A stretch of DNA of 64,000 bases from the NCBI GenBank assembly GCA_036365455.1, contig JAWQUS010000023.1, positions 5,890,001-5,954,000 on the forward strand, in the 5' to 3' direction. A program made the translations under genes and the position numbers. Under the pieces are notes generated by a model. The model saw only the letters and a program-made list of their open reading frames with translations. It searched no databases and was not told the DNA's origin. Shown here piece by piece: positions 1 through 10,556 of the stretch (positions within the stretch are counted from its first letter, which is position 1; each line of letters opens with the position of its first letter). Source of the stretch: Macrosoma leucophasiata. Its lineage: Eukaryota; Arthropoda; Insecta; Lepidoptera; Hedylidae.

Positions 1-1192
1 AAAGTTTAGGAGTAATTTTGACAAAATACTGAAGCTCGTACCTATTTTTTTTTTATATAGTATAATAATTCCATCACGTTCAGTTAAAGCTGAATCTCCT
101 GTGTCATATTGGTTTAGCAGAAGATAAATTTACTTAATAAATATAAATAACATCGATAAATATTTGTTTTGTTCTTTAACATCACTATCTGGTCATCGAC
201 AATTTGAAAATTTTGATTCTTTAGGTGCGCTACATGACATGTATGTCCGGTAAGACGTTTATATCTATAAATCAAAAATCACTTAGCCAATTCTGCAACC
301 AAGAAAAAAGTATACAATTGAAGGTCTTAAGGTATAGTTAAAAGTCAAAGAATTGCCATAAAATGAAAATTTTACGAGAAATATAGGTTTAAAAAAAGAT
401 TGTGTACCGGACAAATTAGCCATGTTTCGCACCAAAAATATATTTAGTACATATCAATATGGTCCTGTACCGCAACAGTGGAAATACTGTATTTTTGAAC
501 TCCGCAGTCAACGTGTTAATATATTAGTAGGGATTATAGTATGAGTGTTTCCTCTCGCAATTATACAATAGTCAATGGTAAGGGTTGCTTTAACATTTAA
601 CCATAAATCCTTTACATTTTTCAGCTCCACACCAAAAAGGTTTTTCATGTACGACCGAGAGTTAGCGAGGCTCACTAGACCCGTAAAGTAATTATTTTCT
701 CGACAGCCTGCCGTTGTAAAGTGAGATTTAACATAACGTTGACATGGATTGAATTCCATTGACATAATAAATAGATGTTCTACGAAAAAAACATTGTCAA
801 AATGATCAATTTAATTGAAAATGTATTGAAGTCGACTAAAAAAGCTTTGTTTAGCTGTTGGTGGCTTTAATTACTTCGGGGCAGTGCGTTTGATGTATTT
901 TATAATTTTAAATTCTTAAAATTGAATTATGTTATTGAACGCGGTTTTTAGTTTGAGGAAGACAAATATAAAATGCATATTATGTTGATGGATGCACAGT
1001 TCTAAAAGTCTAGGGATAGCTAATAGCAATTAGGTAGGATAGAGTCCCATATTCAAAAACCAATCCGTAATTGACGTACTATCAGAGAACTGGTCATTTG
1101 ACAACATGTACGGGGGTAATAAATCCAATATTTGAATGATTAGGCGGAGAATTTCCTGACACAAATCTTTACTGGTTTGTTTACTGTCTTGT
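1..1192. other. AT-rich intergenic DNA, no gene seen
   Basis: No open frame with recognisable protein content, no RNA gene and no clear repeat was seen here. The one frame of 85 codons near 508-765 on the minus strand has no family resemblance and no coding context. Confidence 0.5.
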
Positions 1193-1479
1193 CTGGTGGT
1201 AGAGCTCCAGTGACGGAGCTCGCGGGCGTAGGCACCACCGCATTACCTAATATACTTGCCGCTAAATGGTAGTGCTCAGTTCTATCGTGCTCCGGTCAGG
1301 TGGTAATGTATGGCCCTGTAATTTCCGGCACAGAGGCATAACACCTTAGGCCTCAGGAGTGGTAACGCATTTGCATTTTGACCTCTGGTCTTTGTGTGGG
1401 TGTCTATAGGCTGCCGTCATCACTTAACATCAATGTGAACTGCAAGCTTGTTTGCCACTTCCATTACATTAAAAAAAAA
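1193..1479 (+). repeat. Short retroelement (family S), near full length
   Basis: First copy of the most abundant repeat of the window, called family S here. In sense orientation it opens with CTGGTGGTAGAGCTCC, carries a GAGCTC-type palindrome in the first 35 bases, and ends in CATTACAT followed by an A run. The A-run end marks it as a retroposed, SINE-like element. No clear tRNA-type A and B boxes are visible, so class is inferred. Confidence 0.8.
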
Positions 1480-1711
1480 CCTGTAAATAAAATGCAAATG
1501 TTAATTTGCAAATGGAGCCTATATTTAATCGCTAAGCTTAGCATTTGGATTGGCGATGGCGGTGACAGTGGCGTTAGTTTTATCTTAGGACGCCACTGCA
1601 AATCTTTTTTTTTTTCCAATTTTTTTAAAGGGGTTTTGTCCCACGACATGACAACCCCATCGTACCCAATACTTACTTAAACCATTAAGGAAATAGAAAG
1701 GAAAATGTTAT

Positions 1712-1890
1712 TGGCGAGGAATTACCTTACATAACTCTTTTGCGATATCTGCATTTAGATTAGATAAAATTTCCTTCTCCAGGACAACATTCATGAAATT
1801 TAAATTCAGTTCCTTCACTAGCAACATTCTCTCATATCTGTTCCGTACACATTCCATCAGCAAATGCTGCATGCTGCCCATCTTGCTTTA
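1712..1890 (-). pseudogene. LINE reverse-transcriptase C-terminal remnant
   Basis: On the minus strand a short open stretch beginning QHLLMECVRNRYERMLLVKE and ending at a stop resembles the extreme C-terminus of LINE Pol proteins (a His..Cys motif followed by a Leu-rich helix). Upstream of it the frame is closed by stops. No clade can be assigned. Confidence 0.35.
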
Positions 1891-2065
1891 TTGCATCTAC
1901 CATCGCCCCTTCGGAATGGTTTGACTGCCATTATTCGGTTGACTGACTACTAGTGAAGACTGCAGTAGAAGAAAATTCTTCCGTTTGTGGGCGGTGAGTC
2001 ATCACGTCCCAACGCCAGCAAATATACATGACTGAACCAATAAAGTGTTTTATTACTTGCTTTAT

Positions 2066-2426
2066 GACCCGGTTAGTCCAGCGGTGTAAAAGCACCGTTT
2101 GATTCGAAGGGTTGCGAGTTCGACCCTTGCAGCGCGACAAATATTTGTATGGCCTACAGAATACTACAGATATTTGTTTCGAGTCTAAACGGGTATATAT
2201 CTTTATAGTTTGTGTATGTGTTGTATGTGTATGGCATCTACGACACAAGTTTAATATAATACCTAATGTGGAGCTGTTAGTGTCTTTATTTTTATATTAA
2301 ACTAGCTGTGCCCACGATTTCGTCCGCCTAGCGTGATGTTATATAGCCTATAGCCATTCTCGATAAATGGACTACCTTATACTAAAATAATCTCCGATAG
2401 TTCCTGAGATAAGCGCGTTCAAACAA
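2066..2426 (+). repeat. tRNA-derived SINE fused to RTE-like tail, copy 1
   Basis: A tRNA-like head (GTTAGTCCAGCGGTG, then GAGTTCGACCCTTGC as B box) is followed by the body TATGGCCTACAGA, and then by an RTE-type 3' end with TAGCTGTGCCCACGATTTCG. The head and body match the SINE at 16753-16998 on the other strand. From 2146 on, the unit is duplicated in tandem with a period of 281 bases. Confidence 0.7.
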
Positions 2427-2707
2427 TGTATGGCCTACAGAATACTACAGATATTTGTTTCGGGTCTAAACGGGTATATATCTTTATAGTTTGTGTATGT
2501 GTTGTATGTGTACGGCATCTACGACACAAGTTTAATATAATACGTAATGTGGAGCTGTGAGTGTCTTTATTTTTATATTAAACTAGCTGTGCCCACGATT
2601 TCGTCCGCCTAGCGTGATGTTATATAGCCCTTAGCCATTCTCGATAAATAGATTACCTTATACTAAAATAATGTCCGATAGTTCCTGAGATAAGCGCGTT
2701 CAAACAA
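2427..2707 (+). repeat. Tandem second copy of the SINE body / RTE tail
   Basis: Starts with the same TGTATGGCCTACAGAATACT as position 2146 and ends with GCGCGTTCAAACAA like the first copy. Only scattered differences separate the two copies, so the 281-bp duplication is fairly recent. The tRNA-like head is not repeated. Confidence 0.85.
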
Positions 2708-3078
2708 ACAAACTCTTCAGCTGACAAACAAAATACTTCATTATCTATTCCATAGAAAATAATCAAGTCTAGTCAGACGAAAATATTCAAAATACTTGTT
2801 ACCTTGTTAACATTGTATTCGTGCAATAATGCAGCGAATACTTGAGAATATCATACATTAGCAAACCGAAATTTAATAAAGTTATTTTAATAAGATGGCG
2901 TCGAGTCTCATCTCGTTGCCTAGCAACCGCGAGTTAGTTGAACAGTTAAGTGACGCGCAGAGACATCGAGCGCTAAAATTAAGCTGACTATGTATTTTAT
3001 TACTTTGAACCATATAATATACATGTAGGCGTGTGTCTAATATTCTTAGAGATAAAAAATCGATTGCTGTTCGTTAAT
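2708..3078. other. Intergenic, nothing identified
   Basis: AT-rich, with a short less AT-rich patch near 2895-2980. No gene or repeat recognised. Confidence 0.4.
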
Positions 3079-3350
3079 ATTTTTTTTTTATGTAATGGAA
3101 GTGGTAAACAAGCATGCAGTTCACATTGATGTAAAGTGATGACTGCAGCCTATGTGATGACTACACCCACACAAAGACCAAGGTCAAAATGCAAATGCGT
3201 TACCACTCCTGTTATGCCTCTGTGCCGGAAATTACAGGGCCGTACATTACCACCTGACCGGAACACGATAGTGCTGAACACTACCATTTAGCGGCAAGTA
3301 TGGTAATGCGGTGGTGCCTACGCCCGCGAGCTCCGTCACTGGAGCTATAC
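3079..3350 (-). repeat. Family S copy, target of the LTR element
   Basis: Antisense copy beginning with a T run and ATGTAATGGAAGTGG. It is interrupted just before its end by the LTR retrotransposon at 3351; its last 13 bases (TCTACCACCAGTA) reappear at 7812-7824. Confidence 0.85.
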
Positions 3351-3514
3351 TGTAGTATAATACCTACATGGTATATTACCTACTTATTATTAAACTTAGA
3401 ATAAGATGACGATATGTGTAACATAGCAACGTTGTGTATTGTCACTTGTAAATATATACTCAACTGGAAACTATCTTATTATTTTATAACACTATTTAAA
3501 TGCCTTATGCAACA
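3351..3514 (+). repeat. 5' LTR of the Mag-like element
   Basis: Begins TGTAG and ends CAACA, followed by the tRNA-Ser-type primer site. Same length as the 3' copy, with no difference seen. Confidence 0.93.
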
Positions 3515-3529
3515 TAATTGGCGACGAGG

Positions 3530-6500
3530 ATGACTGAAAAGTTCTCCCAGGTATTTAATTTCGAGAAATTTGAAGATGAATTGGAGGAATGGGAATATTT
3601 TATCCAAAGATTCAAAATAGCTCTTGATCTACATGGACTACTGGAAAGTAATGAACATGATAACAAACGCAAACAACTATTACTTTCAAAGGTAGGTGCC
3701 ACAACTTTCAAGGTGCTTGTAAACCATTTCCGTCCAACATCAATAACAAATAAGACTTTTGATGAAATTATAGAGGTCTTAAACGAACACTATGGTAAAA
3801 AGACCTATGTATTATCCGAACGGGTTGCATTCACAGCGAAACAGAGAGCTCACAACACACCCGTATCCAAGTTTGTTTTGGAATTGCGTGCACTAGCTGG
3901 GCATTGCGAGTTTGGATCAAACTTAGAAGAACGTATTCGAGATCAACTAGTTATCGGTATCAACAATGTTAGATGGCAACAGGAAATTATAAGGGCTCAT
4001 CCATCAAATAAATCAAAGTTAGCCGATGTACTAGCAACAGCACGAGAATTGGAACAGGCTGAAATTCAAACCTTACGTATAACAGAAACTCAACAATTAT
4101 TTACTTGTAAACATTTGGAGCATGCTACAACCAATAAGATATCAAAAAAATCAAAGAAATCGCATAACAGAACGAGAGAATCTAGGAAATGTATATTTTG
4201 TGGCAACAGATATCACAATCAACTCCGAGATTGTCCTGCTAGAGGTAAAATTTGTGACAATTGTGGAAAGAAAAATCATTTTTCGTCGGTTTGTTTAACA
4301 ACTAAGCATAAAAATTCTAGAACTCGACGTTTGAATGAACATGACTCGGATTCGAATACCAGCGATAGCGATGAAAGTACGAATACTTTTCATATTAATT
4401 CGCATAAACATATCACAAAAGTTATGATAACAACAATTTTAAACAAAAAAAATATTGATATGCTATATGATCCTGGAGCAGTGCATACAGTGATAGGACA
4501 TAAGTTATGGAAAAAAATTGGTCGACCAGAACTACAGAAATGCAAAAATCTGATTGCTTATACAGCTGTACAAGTTGAAACTTTAGGCGTTTGTAAAATA
4601 TCTGTAACAGCTTTCAACACAACAAAAATTCTGGAAGCTCACGTAACAAAAGAAAACGACGTCCCTCTTTTCGGATTGGATTGGTGTCTTGCATTTAATT
4701 TACCTATGCCGGAAGGGGCTAGATTATGTAACATAAAAACGGAAGACACGAAACACACCAAAACAAAAGGTACCGATTACTATAAAAATAAACTTTTAAA
4801 GGATTTTAATTCTTTGTTTGATGGAAAATTGGGAACAATAAATGGACACTGCGCTAAAATACATATTAATAAAGATGTACAACCAAAAGCTTTTAGACCT
4901 CGTCCAGTACCTTTAGCACTTCGTGATCAAGTAACAAAAGAACTGGAATGCCTTGTTAAGGAAGACATATTAGAACCGATTGATACTATGACGACACCAA
5001 TCGAATGGGCTTCACCAATTGTAATAGCGCTTAAATCGAACGGAAATATCCGAATTTGTGCAGATTTTAAAGTTACTATTAACCGATATGTCCAAACAGA
5101 CGATTATCCGTTGCCGCGGTTTGAAGAAGTAACTTCAAAATTAGCTGGCGGTCAGCTTTTTACTAAAATCGATCTCAAAGACGCTTATTTACAAGTATCT
5201 GTTCACCCAGATTCCAAAAAGTTTTTAACAATCGCAACACACAAAGGATATTTTCAATACAAACGTTTGCCGTTTGGAATATCATTCGCTCCAGCCGTTT
5301 TTCAAAGAATCATGCATCAAATACTGAGTGGGTTGGATGGCACAGTATGCTTCTTGGATGACATTTTGATAACAGCATCAACACTAACGGAGCACGTTAA
5401 ACGTGTAAAAGCTGTTCTAGAACGATTAACAGCAGCAGGTGTCAAAAGTCAAGGAAGTAAATGTGCATGGTTTCAAGAAAGTATCAAATTTTTGGGTCAT
5501 AGAATAGATAAATATGGTATACATCCTACAAACGAGAGAATAGAAGCCATAAAGAACATGCCAGTACCCAAAAACGTATCAGAACTACGCTCATTTTTGG
5601 GTTCTATAACATACTATGGCCGTTTCATCAATAACTTGCACGTCAAATGCGCTTATCTATATAGATTATTAAAAAAAGGTCAAAGATGGAATTGGACAGA
5701 AGAGGATACGCGCATTATCCAAGATTTAAAGAACACTCTCACCTCAACGGATACCTTAATACATTACGATGCCGAATTACCCATCTTTTTAAGCAGTGAT
5801 GCTTCTGATAAAGGATTAGGTGCTGTATTGTTTCACAAACAAAACAACGTTATGAAACCAATAGCCTTTGCATCTAGAACTTTAAATGAAGTAGAAAAAA
5901 GATATTCAACAATCGACAAAGAAGCTCTGGGTGTAATTTACGGCGTAAACAAATTTCATCACTATCTATATGGTAGAAAGTTTACCCTCCTTACTGACCA
6001 CAAACCACTAGAGCGCATTTTTAATCAAGATCGAGAAACACCTAAGGTTGCTAGTAATAGATTGTTAAGGTGGTCAATGGTTTTGAATAGTTATGATTAT
6101 GACATTTGTTATCATTCATCAAAAGAAAACACTCCAGCTGATGCACTCTCTCGTCTTCCTCTACCAAGCACAACAATGGCGTCAGAGGAAATAACAGGGT
6201 TACCAAAATATGCGCATTTGTTAAATCTTAGACTGAGAAACCTTCCCATCACTCTTAAAAGTTTGAAACGACAAACCTTAAAAGATAATGTGCTAAACAA
6301 AATAAAAAGTTTTATTACTTCAAACTGGCCGGAAAAAAAAACATTACCTAATCATTTTTACACATTTTATGAAAAACGTCATGAGATGTCATTTGAAGAT
6401 GGTATAGTATTATGGAACGGAAGATTGTGCATTCCAAAAATTTTCCAAAAAGCCATTCTAGAAATGCTCCATGATGGGCACAACGGTATTAATGCCATGC

Positions 6501-6781
6501 AATCCTTAGCAAGACTGCATGTTTATTGGCCAAACATTGATAAAGATATAATAGATTTCTCAGTCTTGCGAGTATTGTCAAAAGTCACGAAAGAATACAA
6601 AGGAAGCACCAGTTTATCCATGGGGAGTGCCCCCAGAACCCTGGCATCGCCTACATATAGACTTTGCAGGTCCTATTTTCGGTTTCATGTGGCTTATAGT
6701 AATAGACGCTTACACCAAGTGGCTGGAGGTTATACCGATGAAAACCATCACAACTACTGCAACGATCAATCAATTAGATAA
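3530..6781 (+). CDS. Gag-protease-RT-RNase H polyprotein of Mag-like element
   Basis: One frame carries Gag and most of Pol without a frameshift between them. I choose ATG 3530, which lies inside the primer site; an in-frame TTG at 3518 is less likely. Order seen: capsid-like helical region (about 1-190), two Cys-His knuckles near 220-255 (CIFCGNRYHNQLRDC and CDNCGKKNHFSSVC), protease with DPG instead of the usual DSG/DTG, RT with LPFGISFAPAVFQR and FLDD in place of YxDD, RNase H with SSDASDKGLGAVL and TDHKPLERI, then the first His residues of the integrase zinc region. Around 6566-6575 a one-base change throws the frame off, so the last 70 residues are out of frame. The product would be a virus-like particle and enzyme precursor. 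Known of the family: cytoplasmic reverse transcription, then nuclear integration. Confidence 0.92.
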   Translation: MTEKFSQVFNFEKFEDELEEWEYFIQRFKIALDLHGLLESNEHDNKRKQLLLSKVGATTFKVLVNHFRPTSITNKTFDEIIEVLNEHYGKKTYVLSERVAFTAKQRAHNTPVSKFVLELRALAGHCEFGSNLEERIRDQLVIGINNVRWQQEIIRAHPSNKSKLADVLATARELEQAEIQTLRITETQQLFTCKHLEHATTNKISKKSKKSHNRTRESRKCIFCGNRYHNQLRDCPARGKICDNCGKKNHFSSVCLTTKHKNSRTRRLNEHDSDSNTSDSDESTNTFHINSHKHITKVMITTILNKKNIDMLYDPGAVHTVIGHKLWKKIGRPELQKCKNLIAYTAVQVETLGVCKISVTAFNTTKILEAHVTKENDVPLFGLDWCLAFNLPMPEGARLCNIKTEDTKHTKTKGTDYYKNKLLKDFNSLFDGKLGTINGHCAKIHINKDVQPKAFRPRPVPLALRDQVTKELECLVKEDILEPIDTMTTPIEWASPIVIALKSNGNIRICADFKVTINRYVQTDDYPLPRFEEVTSKLAGGQLFTKIDLKDAYLQVSVHPDSKKFLTIATHKGYFQYKRLPFGISFAPAVFQRIMHQILSGLDGTVCFLDDILITASTLTEHVKRVKAVLERLTAAGVKSQGSKCAWFQESIKFLGHRIDKYGIHPTNERIEAIKNMPVPKNVSELRSFLGSITYYGRFINNLHVKCAYLYRLLKKGQRWNWTEEDTRIIQDLKNTLTSTDTLIHYDAELPIFLSSDASDKGLGAVLFHKQNNVMKPIAFASRTLNEVEKRYSTIDKEALGVIYGVNKFHHYLYGRKFTLLTDHKPLERIFNQDRETPKVASNRLLRWSMVLNSYDYDICYHSSKENTPADALSRLPLPSTTMASEEITGLPKYAHLLNLRLRNLPITLKSLKRQTLKDNVLNKIKSFITSNWPEKKTLPNHFYTFYEKRHEMSFEDGIVLWNGRLCIPKIFQKAILEMLHDGHNGINAMQSLARLHVYWPNIDKDIIDFSVLRVLSKVTKEYKGSTSLSMGSAPRTLASPTYRLCRSYFRFHVAYSNRRLHQVAGGYTDENHHNYCNDQSIR

Positions 6782-7115
6782 AATTTTTACAACATTTGGT
6801 TTACCACGATATATAGTAAGTGATAATGGGCCACAATTCACATCAGATGATTTTAAGGATTACTGTAAAGATCAGAACATCACACATATAAAAAGTACAC
6901 CGTATCATCCTAGAACAAATGGGCTGGCAGAACGTGCAGTGCGCACATTTAAAGAAAGAATGTTAGCAGCAGATGGCAAACACGATGTACATCATCGGCT
7001 GAACAAATTTTTAAGAGCATACCGCTGTACTCCACGGCATTCAACAAATCGAACTCCATTTGAATTGATGTTCGGGAGGAGGATGCGAACCATTTTAGAT
7101 GCGAACCATTTTTGA
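6568..7115 (+). pseudogene. Integrase core, shifted frame (Mag-like element)
   Basis: Continues Pol in another frame. The zinc-region CEYC pair is readable from about 6574, followed by the catalytic core: first Asp in LHIDFAGPI, second in VSDNGPQFTS, and Glu in HPRTNGLAERAVRTFKE, spacing fitting D,D35E. The frame ends at 7115 because a 17-base stretch, GATGCGAACCATTTT and neighbours, is tandemly repeated near 7082-7112. Function lost as a fused protein, unless another copy supplies Pol. Confidence 0.85.
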
Positions 7116-7635
7116 TCTATTAAAACCAAACGTCAGCGAAAATTTGGAAAAAGCTCGTTTGTTCCAAGAGCTAAATGCTAATAGCAAAAATGTTATATCA
7201 GATTATCAACCAGGTGATAACGTTTGGATAAATCGACCAACTGAAAGAGGTTCAGAACCAGGTATTATTAAGAAAAGAACAGGTATTTATTCATACGAGG
7301 TTTTAGAAAATGGGAAGACAAAAAAGAAACATGTGGAACAGCTAAGGCCACGATTAGTTCGTTTTGAAGATAACACATCGTATCAAGGAACATCAGCTAC
7401 ACAGCCTGCGGAGCCGCAGAGCAGTTGTACACAGAAAGAGCCAAATCGTGGCTCTACAACTATAACAACTCCACTGTCGAGATCTGAAGGGACTACACAG
7501 GCTGTAGCTTTCGAGTCTTTGCCGCTGACTACACAGGCTGCAGCATTCGAGTCTTTGCCGCTACAGAGTAGTGCCAACACTACCCCCGCTCCTCGCCGAT
7601 CAGAAAGAATTCGTACGAAACGTTTGGCTTTGTAA
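7099..7635 (+). pseudogene. Integrase C-terminal part (Mag-like element)
   Basis: Third piece of Pol after the short tandem duplication. It has the usual post-core region with YQPGDNVWINRP and RTGIYSYEV, an SH3-like fold typical of Ty3/gypsy integrase C-termini, then a Thr/Ser/Pro-rich tail with two near repeats of AFESLPLTTQA, and the stop at 7635 just before the purine tract. No envelope gene is present. Confidence 0.8.
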
Positions 7636-7647
7636 ATGGGGGAGTAA

Positions 7648-7811
7648 TGTAGTATAATACCTACATGGTATATTACCTACTTATTATTAAACTTAGAATA
7701 AGATGACGATATGTGTAACATAGCAACGTTGTGTATTGTCACTTGTAAATATATACTCAACTGGAAACTATCTTATTATTTTATAACACTATTTAAATGC
7801 CTTATGCAACA
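7648..7811 (+). repeat. 3' LTR of the Mag-like element
   Basis: Same 164 bp as 3351-3514. Preceded by the polypurine tract (7635-7644). Confidence 0.93.
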
Positions 7812-7920
7812 TCTACCACCAGTAATCTCGCTAAAACTCGAAAACGGCTACACCAATTTAGCTGTTTTTAAAATCTAATTCATTTTAAAGGAGAGAAAAT
7901 TTGAAGTATTTGTAAGGGAA
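7812..7920 (-). repeat. End of family S copy and RTE-like 3' fragment
   Basis: 7812-7824 completes the repeat that starts at 3079. After it, TCTCGCTAAAACTCGA (7827-7842) matches, in reverse, the LINE tail seen at 31800-31845. Confidence 0.6.
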
Positions 7921-8788
7921 ATAGTAAAAACAATTCATTTTCCCAAACAAATAGTGCATATCAATGATACATTTACAATGACCACTAGTATTGTCTGAGT
8001 TCCTGACAAAGCCCTGACAGTTCACATTCTCAAATGCTCGCAGGATTTTTGGTATGTCAAATGTTTGGACTCATGGAGGGAATATATTTGTGAAGCTCCC
8101 GAATAACACGCGTCGGCGTTTACTGTGTCATCTCTCTAGCCACGGAGTTCAACAAATCTCTAGACGATCCACCAGCTCACGCAATTAAATCTCCCAGTAA
8201 AACAAGGTTGGAACCTGGTCCATCAACAAGATCCAAGAAATTTAACAAGAAGTAGTGCTGTTTGTAGCGGTGTTCTTTATGTTGTTTTGTATTATCTTCA
8301 TTTTTTAGCTTCCAATTTATATATAGTCCACATGACATGTGTAAGTACGTCATAATAATATCATCTTCTTGCTTATGAGAGTGTTTTTCAGTTAGTTGGT
8401 TAGATAAATGTGATACTTTTTATTTAAACAGTGCAGGTATACTTGTAAACTTTAACCTGAAAAGTGTTGTGATGTCACTGTCACGTGTCACATTACCTAC
8501 TTGACGTTTCTTTTTGTTTTTTTTTGTTGTTACCGTATTTTTGTATGCCTAAGCCAGCTATCGTACTGCATTAGTTCGTGAACGTACTTATTATTTTATA
8601 ATTTTATTTTAGTTGGCGTGTGGACATAAAATGTATATATTTTACTTTTTACGATAAAATGTAGTACCGTTTAAATACTTGTCAAATTATGTTTTTTTTT
8701 TGTGACAGTCGACCGGCAGGTTTTACTTGATTTAAATCGATTTTGGTTATTTTAATTAAAATTCAATAACTTATTCATTTTTATAATA
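7921..8788. other. Intergenic, no gene seen
   Basis: AT-rich DNA. The part from about 8500 to 8925 may include the 5' leader of the LINE that follows, but nothing in the sequence proves this. Confidence 0.4.
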
Positions 8789-8790
8789 TA

Positions 8791-8840
<50 letters not shown>
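8789..8840. repeat. TA-dinucleotide microsatellite
   Basis: Nearly pure TA repeats for about 50 bases after imperfect ATATAATATAA units. Confidence 0.95.
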
Positions 8841-8843
<3 letters not shown>

Positions 8844-8925
8844 TATTTAAGTGACAATAGTTAATATATATTATCGTTTTTTAAATTGTATTTAGATAGT
8901 ATAATAATAATATCGTAATATATAA

Positions 8926-10035
8926 ATGTCGGATAATGAATCATTTTACTCAGCTTGTGGCTCTTCCGTATCTTTTTCCTCTTTGGATGCAGATGATTCT
9001 GCTCCATTAAGTTACAAATTAAATCAGGAATTTAACCGATTTCCCAATTTACTTAACCTGTGTCATGTCAATGCACAACGTATACCGCAGCATCACAGTG
9101 AAGTTTTGGATATCTTTAGTGATACCTCCACACATGCTATTTTGATTTCAGAAAGTTGGCTCATGCCCGAGCTTCCTTCCACTGCCTTCAGTTTACCTAA
9201 CTTTGTCCTTATCCGCCACGATCGAACGGGCAAAAGAGCCGGGGGTGTTGCTATGAATCTACGTAGCAACATTGCCTATCAAATCCTTTCTTCATCAGCC
9301 ACTGCAGGTATTAGTGATGCTGAGTACTTGTTCGTTGAGATTTCTGTTCGCGGGGCTAAAGCTGTTCTTGGAGTATTTTATTGCCCGCCCAGTATTGATT
9401 ACTTTTCCACGTTTGAATCCGCTTTGGACTCAGTTATCACCGATTGCGAACACTGCATAGTCATGGGTGATTTTAACACTGATATGTTGAGGGTAAACTC
9501 CAGATCCAATAAGCTCGGATCGATCCTTGAGTCGATAGGGCTTACTTTGTTACCACTTAATCCCACACATCATAATTTGGGCTCTGACAACTCATGGCTT
9601 GATCTGATGGTGACTTCATCTGTCGATCGAGTGTGTAACCACGGCCAGTTTGCCGCACCCGGTCTTTCCACGCACGACCTTATCTACCTGACATATAAAA
9701 TTAAAAGCCCTAAAGCTCAACCTGCTACAATTTTGGTAAGATCCTTAAGTAAAATAGATAATGATAAGCTTAATTTAGATGCTCGCATCCTGGATTGTTC
9801 CGTGATAGAACAAAAAACTTCCATTGATGATAAAGTTGCAGTTTTTAATGAAAACATGTTAAAATTATTTGATGCTCATGCCTCAATGCGAGCTGTTCGT
9901 GTTAAGCGGCCGCCTGCGCCCTGGATCACTAGGGGGGTACGTATGGCCATGTCTCGGAGAGATAGGGCCTTCCGGAAATTTCGTAAAGACCGCAGCGAAG
10001 TTAACTGGATTTTATATAAAAAAAACTCGCAATAA
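8926..10035 (+). CDS. LINE apurinic-type endonuclease domain (outer LINE)
   Basis: An ATG follows an AT-rich leader. After about 45 acidic and Ser-rich residues comes the exonuclease-endonuclease-phosphatase fold: NLCHVNAQ, the catalytic Glu in LISESWL, VMGDFNTD, and a late THH/STHDLIYL block. The nuclease nicks target DNA to start reverse transcription on the chromosome. The frame runs into the inserted LINE at about 10030 (KKNSQ then stop); the true continuation is at 12989. Confidence 0.88.
   Translation: MSDNESFYSACGSSVSFSSLDADDSAPLSYKLNQEFNRFPNLLNLCHVNAQRIPQHHSEVLDIFSDTSTHAILISESWLMPELPSTAFSLPNFVLIRHDRTGKRAGGVAMNLRSNIAYQILSSSATAGISDAEYLFVEISVRGAKAVLGVFYCPPSIDYFSTFESALDSVITDCEHCIVMGDFNTDMLRVNSRSNKLGSILESIGLTLLPLNPTHHNLGSDNSWLDLMVTSSVDRVCNHGQFAAPGLSTHDLIYLTYKIKSPKAQPATILVRSLSKIDNDKLNLDARILDCSVIEQKTSIDDKVAVFNENMLKLFDAHASMRAVRVKRPPAPWITRGVRMAMSRRDRAFRKFRKDRSEVNWILYKKNSQ
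10029..10033 (+). repeat. Possible target duplication, left side (GCAAT)
   Basis: GCAAT here and at 12984-12988 flank the inserted minus-strand LINE. Five bases only, and the host frame does not join perfectly across them, so this is tentative. Confidence 0.4.
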
Positions 10036-10341
10036 AATAAATAAATAAATAAATAAAATCGTTTATTGATTTCTCTCTCACACAGAAAAATACATAATCA
10101 GATCTTAAACTAGGTATTACAAGCATGGGTAGGTGTATCTGTGTGAGAGACTGGTATCTGTACTAGGGGTACCTGTATGACAGATTACCAGCCTCTCCTA
10201 ACTCTAGATAAGCAGGAGCTCAAGTAAGTGTAACTACTAGTTGATTTGTAATGCGATGTGTGAGATATAAAGAGAGACTTATAAATATAAATAAAGAGAA
10301 TAATGTAAGCTTAAGTTTGTAATCGTGCGCGTATGAGTGTT

Positions 10342-10342
10342 A

Positions 10343-10413
<71 letters not shown>

Positions 10414-10430
10414 TGTGGGTGTGTGTGTGT
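10342..10430. repeat. GT-dinucleotide microsatellite
   Basis: About 90 bases of GT/TG units with few interruptions, within the 3' UTR of the minus-strand LINE. Confidence 0.95.
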
Positions 10431-10556
10431 AAGAGTGTACGTATGTGCTGTGTATGTGTATGCTGTGCTATCATTACGAGATTGCAATATAATCATATAT
10501 ATATATATTTTTACATATATATATATATTAATTTTTTTTTTTTTTTTTTTTTATAT

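Larger units (their letters stand above)
3351..7811 (+). mobile_element. Ty3/gypsy LTR retrotransposon, Mag-like, defective
   Basis: Two direct LTRs of 164 bp, TGTAGTATAA...TTATGCAACA, at 3351-3514 and 7648-7811, appear identical by eye, so the insertion is young. The primer site TGGCGACGAGGATG (3519-3532) starts four bases after the LTR and fits the 3' end of tRNA-Ser(GCT), as in Mag-lineage elements. A purine tract AAATGGGGGAG precedes the 3' LTR. Flanking five bases TATAC (3346-3350) and TCTAC (7812-7816) look like a target duplication with one change, within a family S repeat. Gag, protease, RT, RNase H and integrase are encoded, but the integrase part is broken twice, so it is non-autonomous now. 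Confidence 0.93.

Noticed and set aside
1193..1479. Family S as a Helitron because of its terminal hairpin
   Set aside because: No TC start and no CTRR end after the hairpin; the A run at the other end fits retroposition better.
3351..7811. An endogenous retrovirus with envelope
   Set aside because: No third large frame after integrase, no signal peptide or membrane protein; both LTR elements end shortly after Pol.
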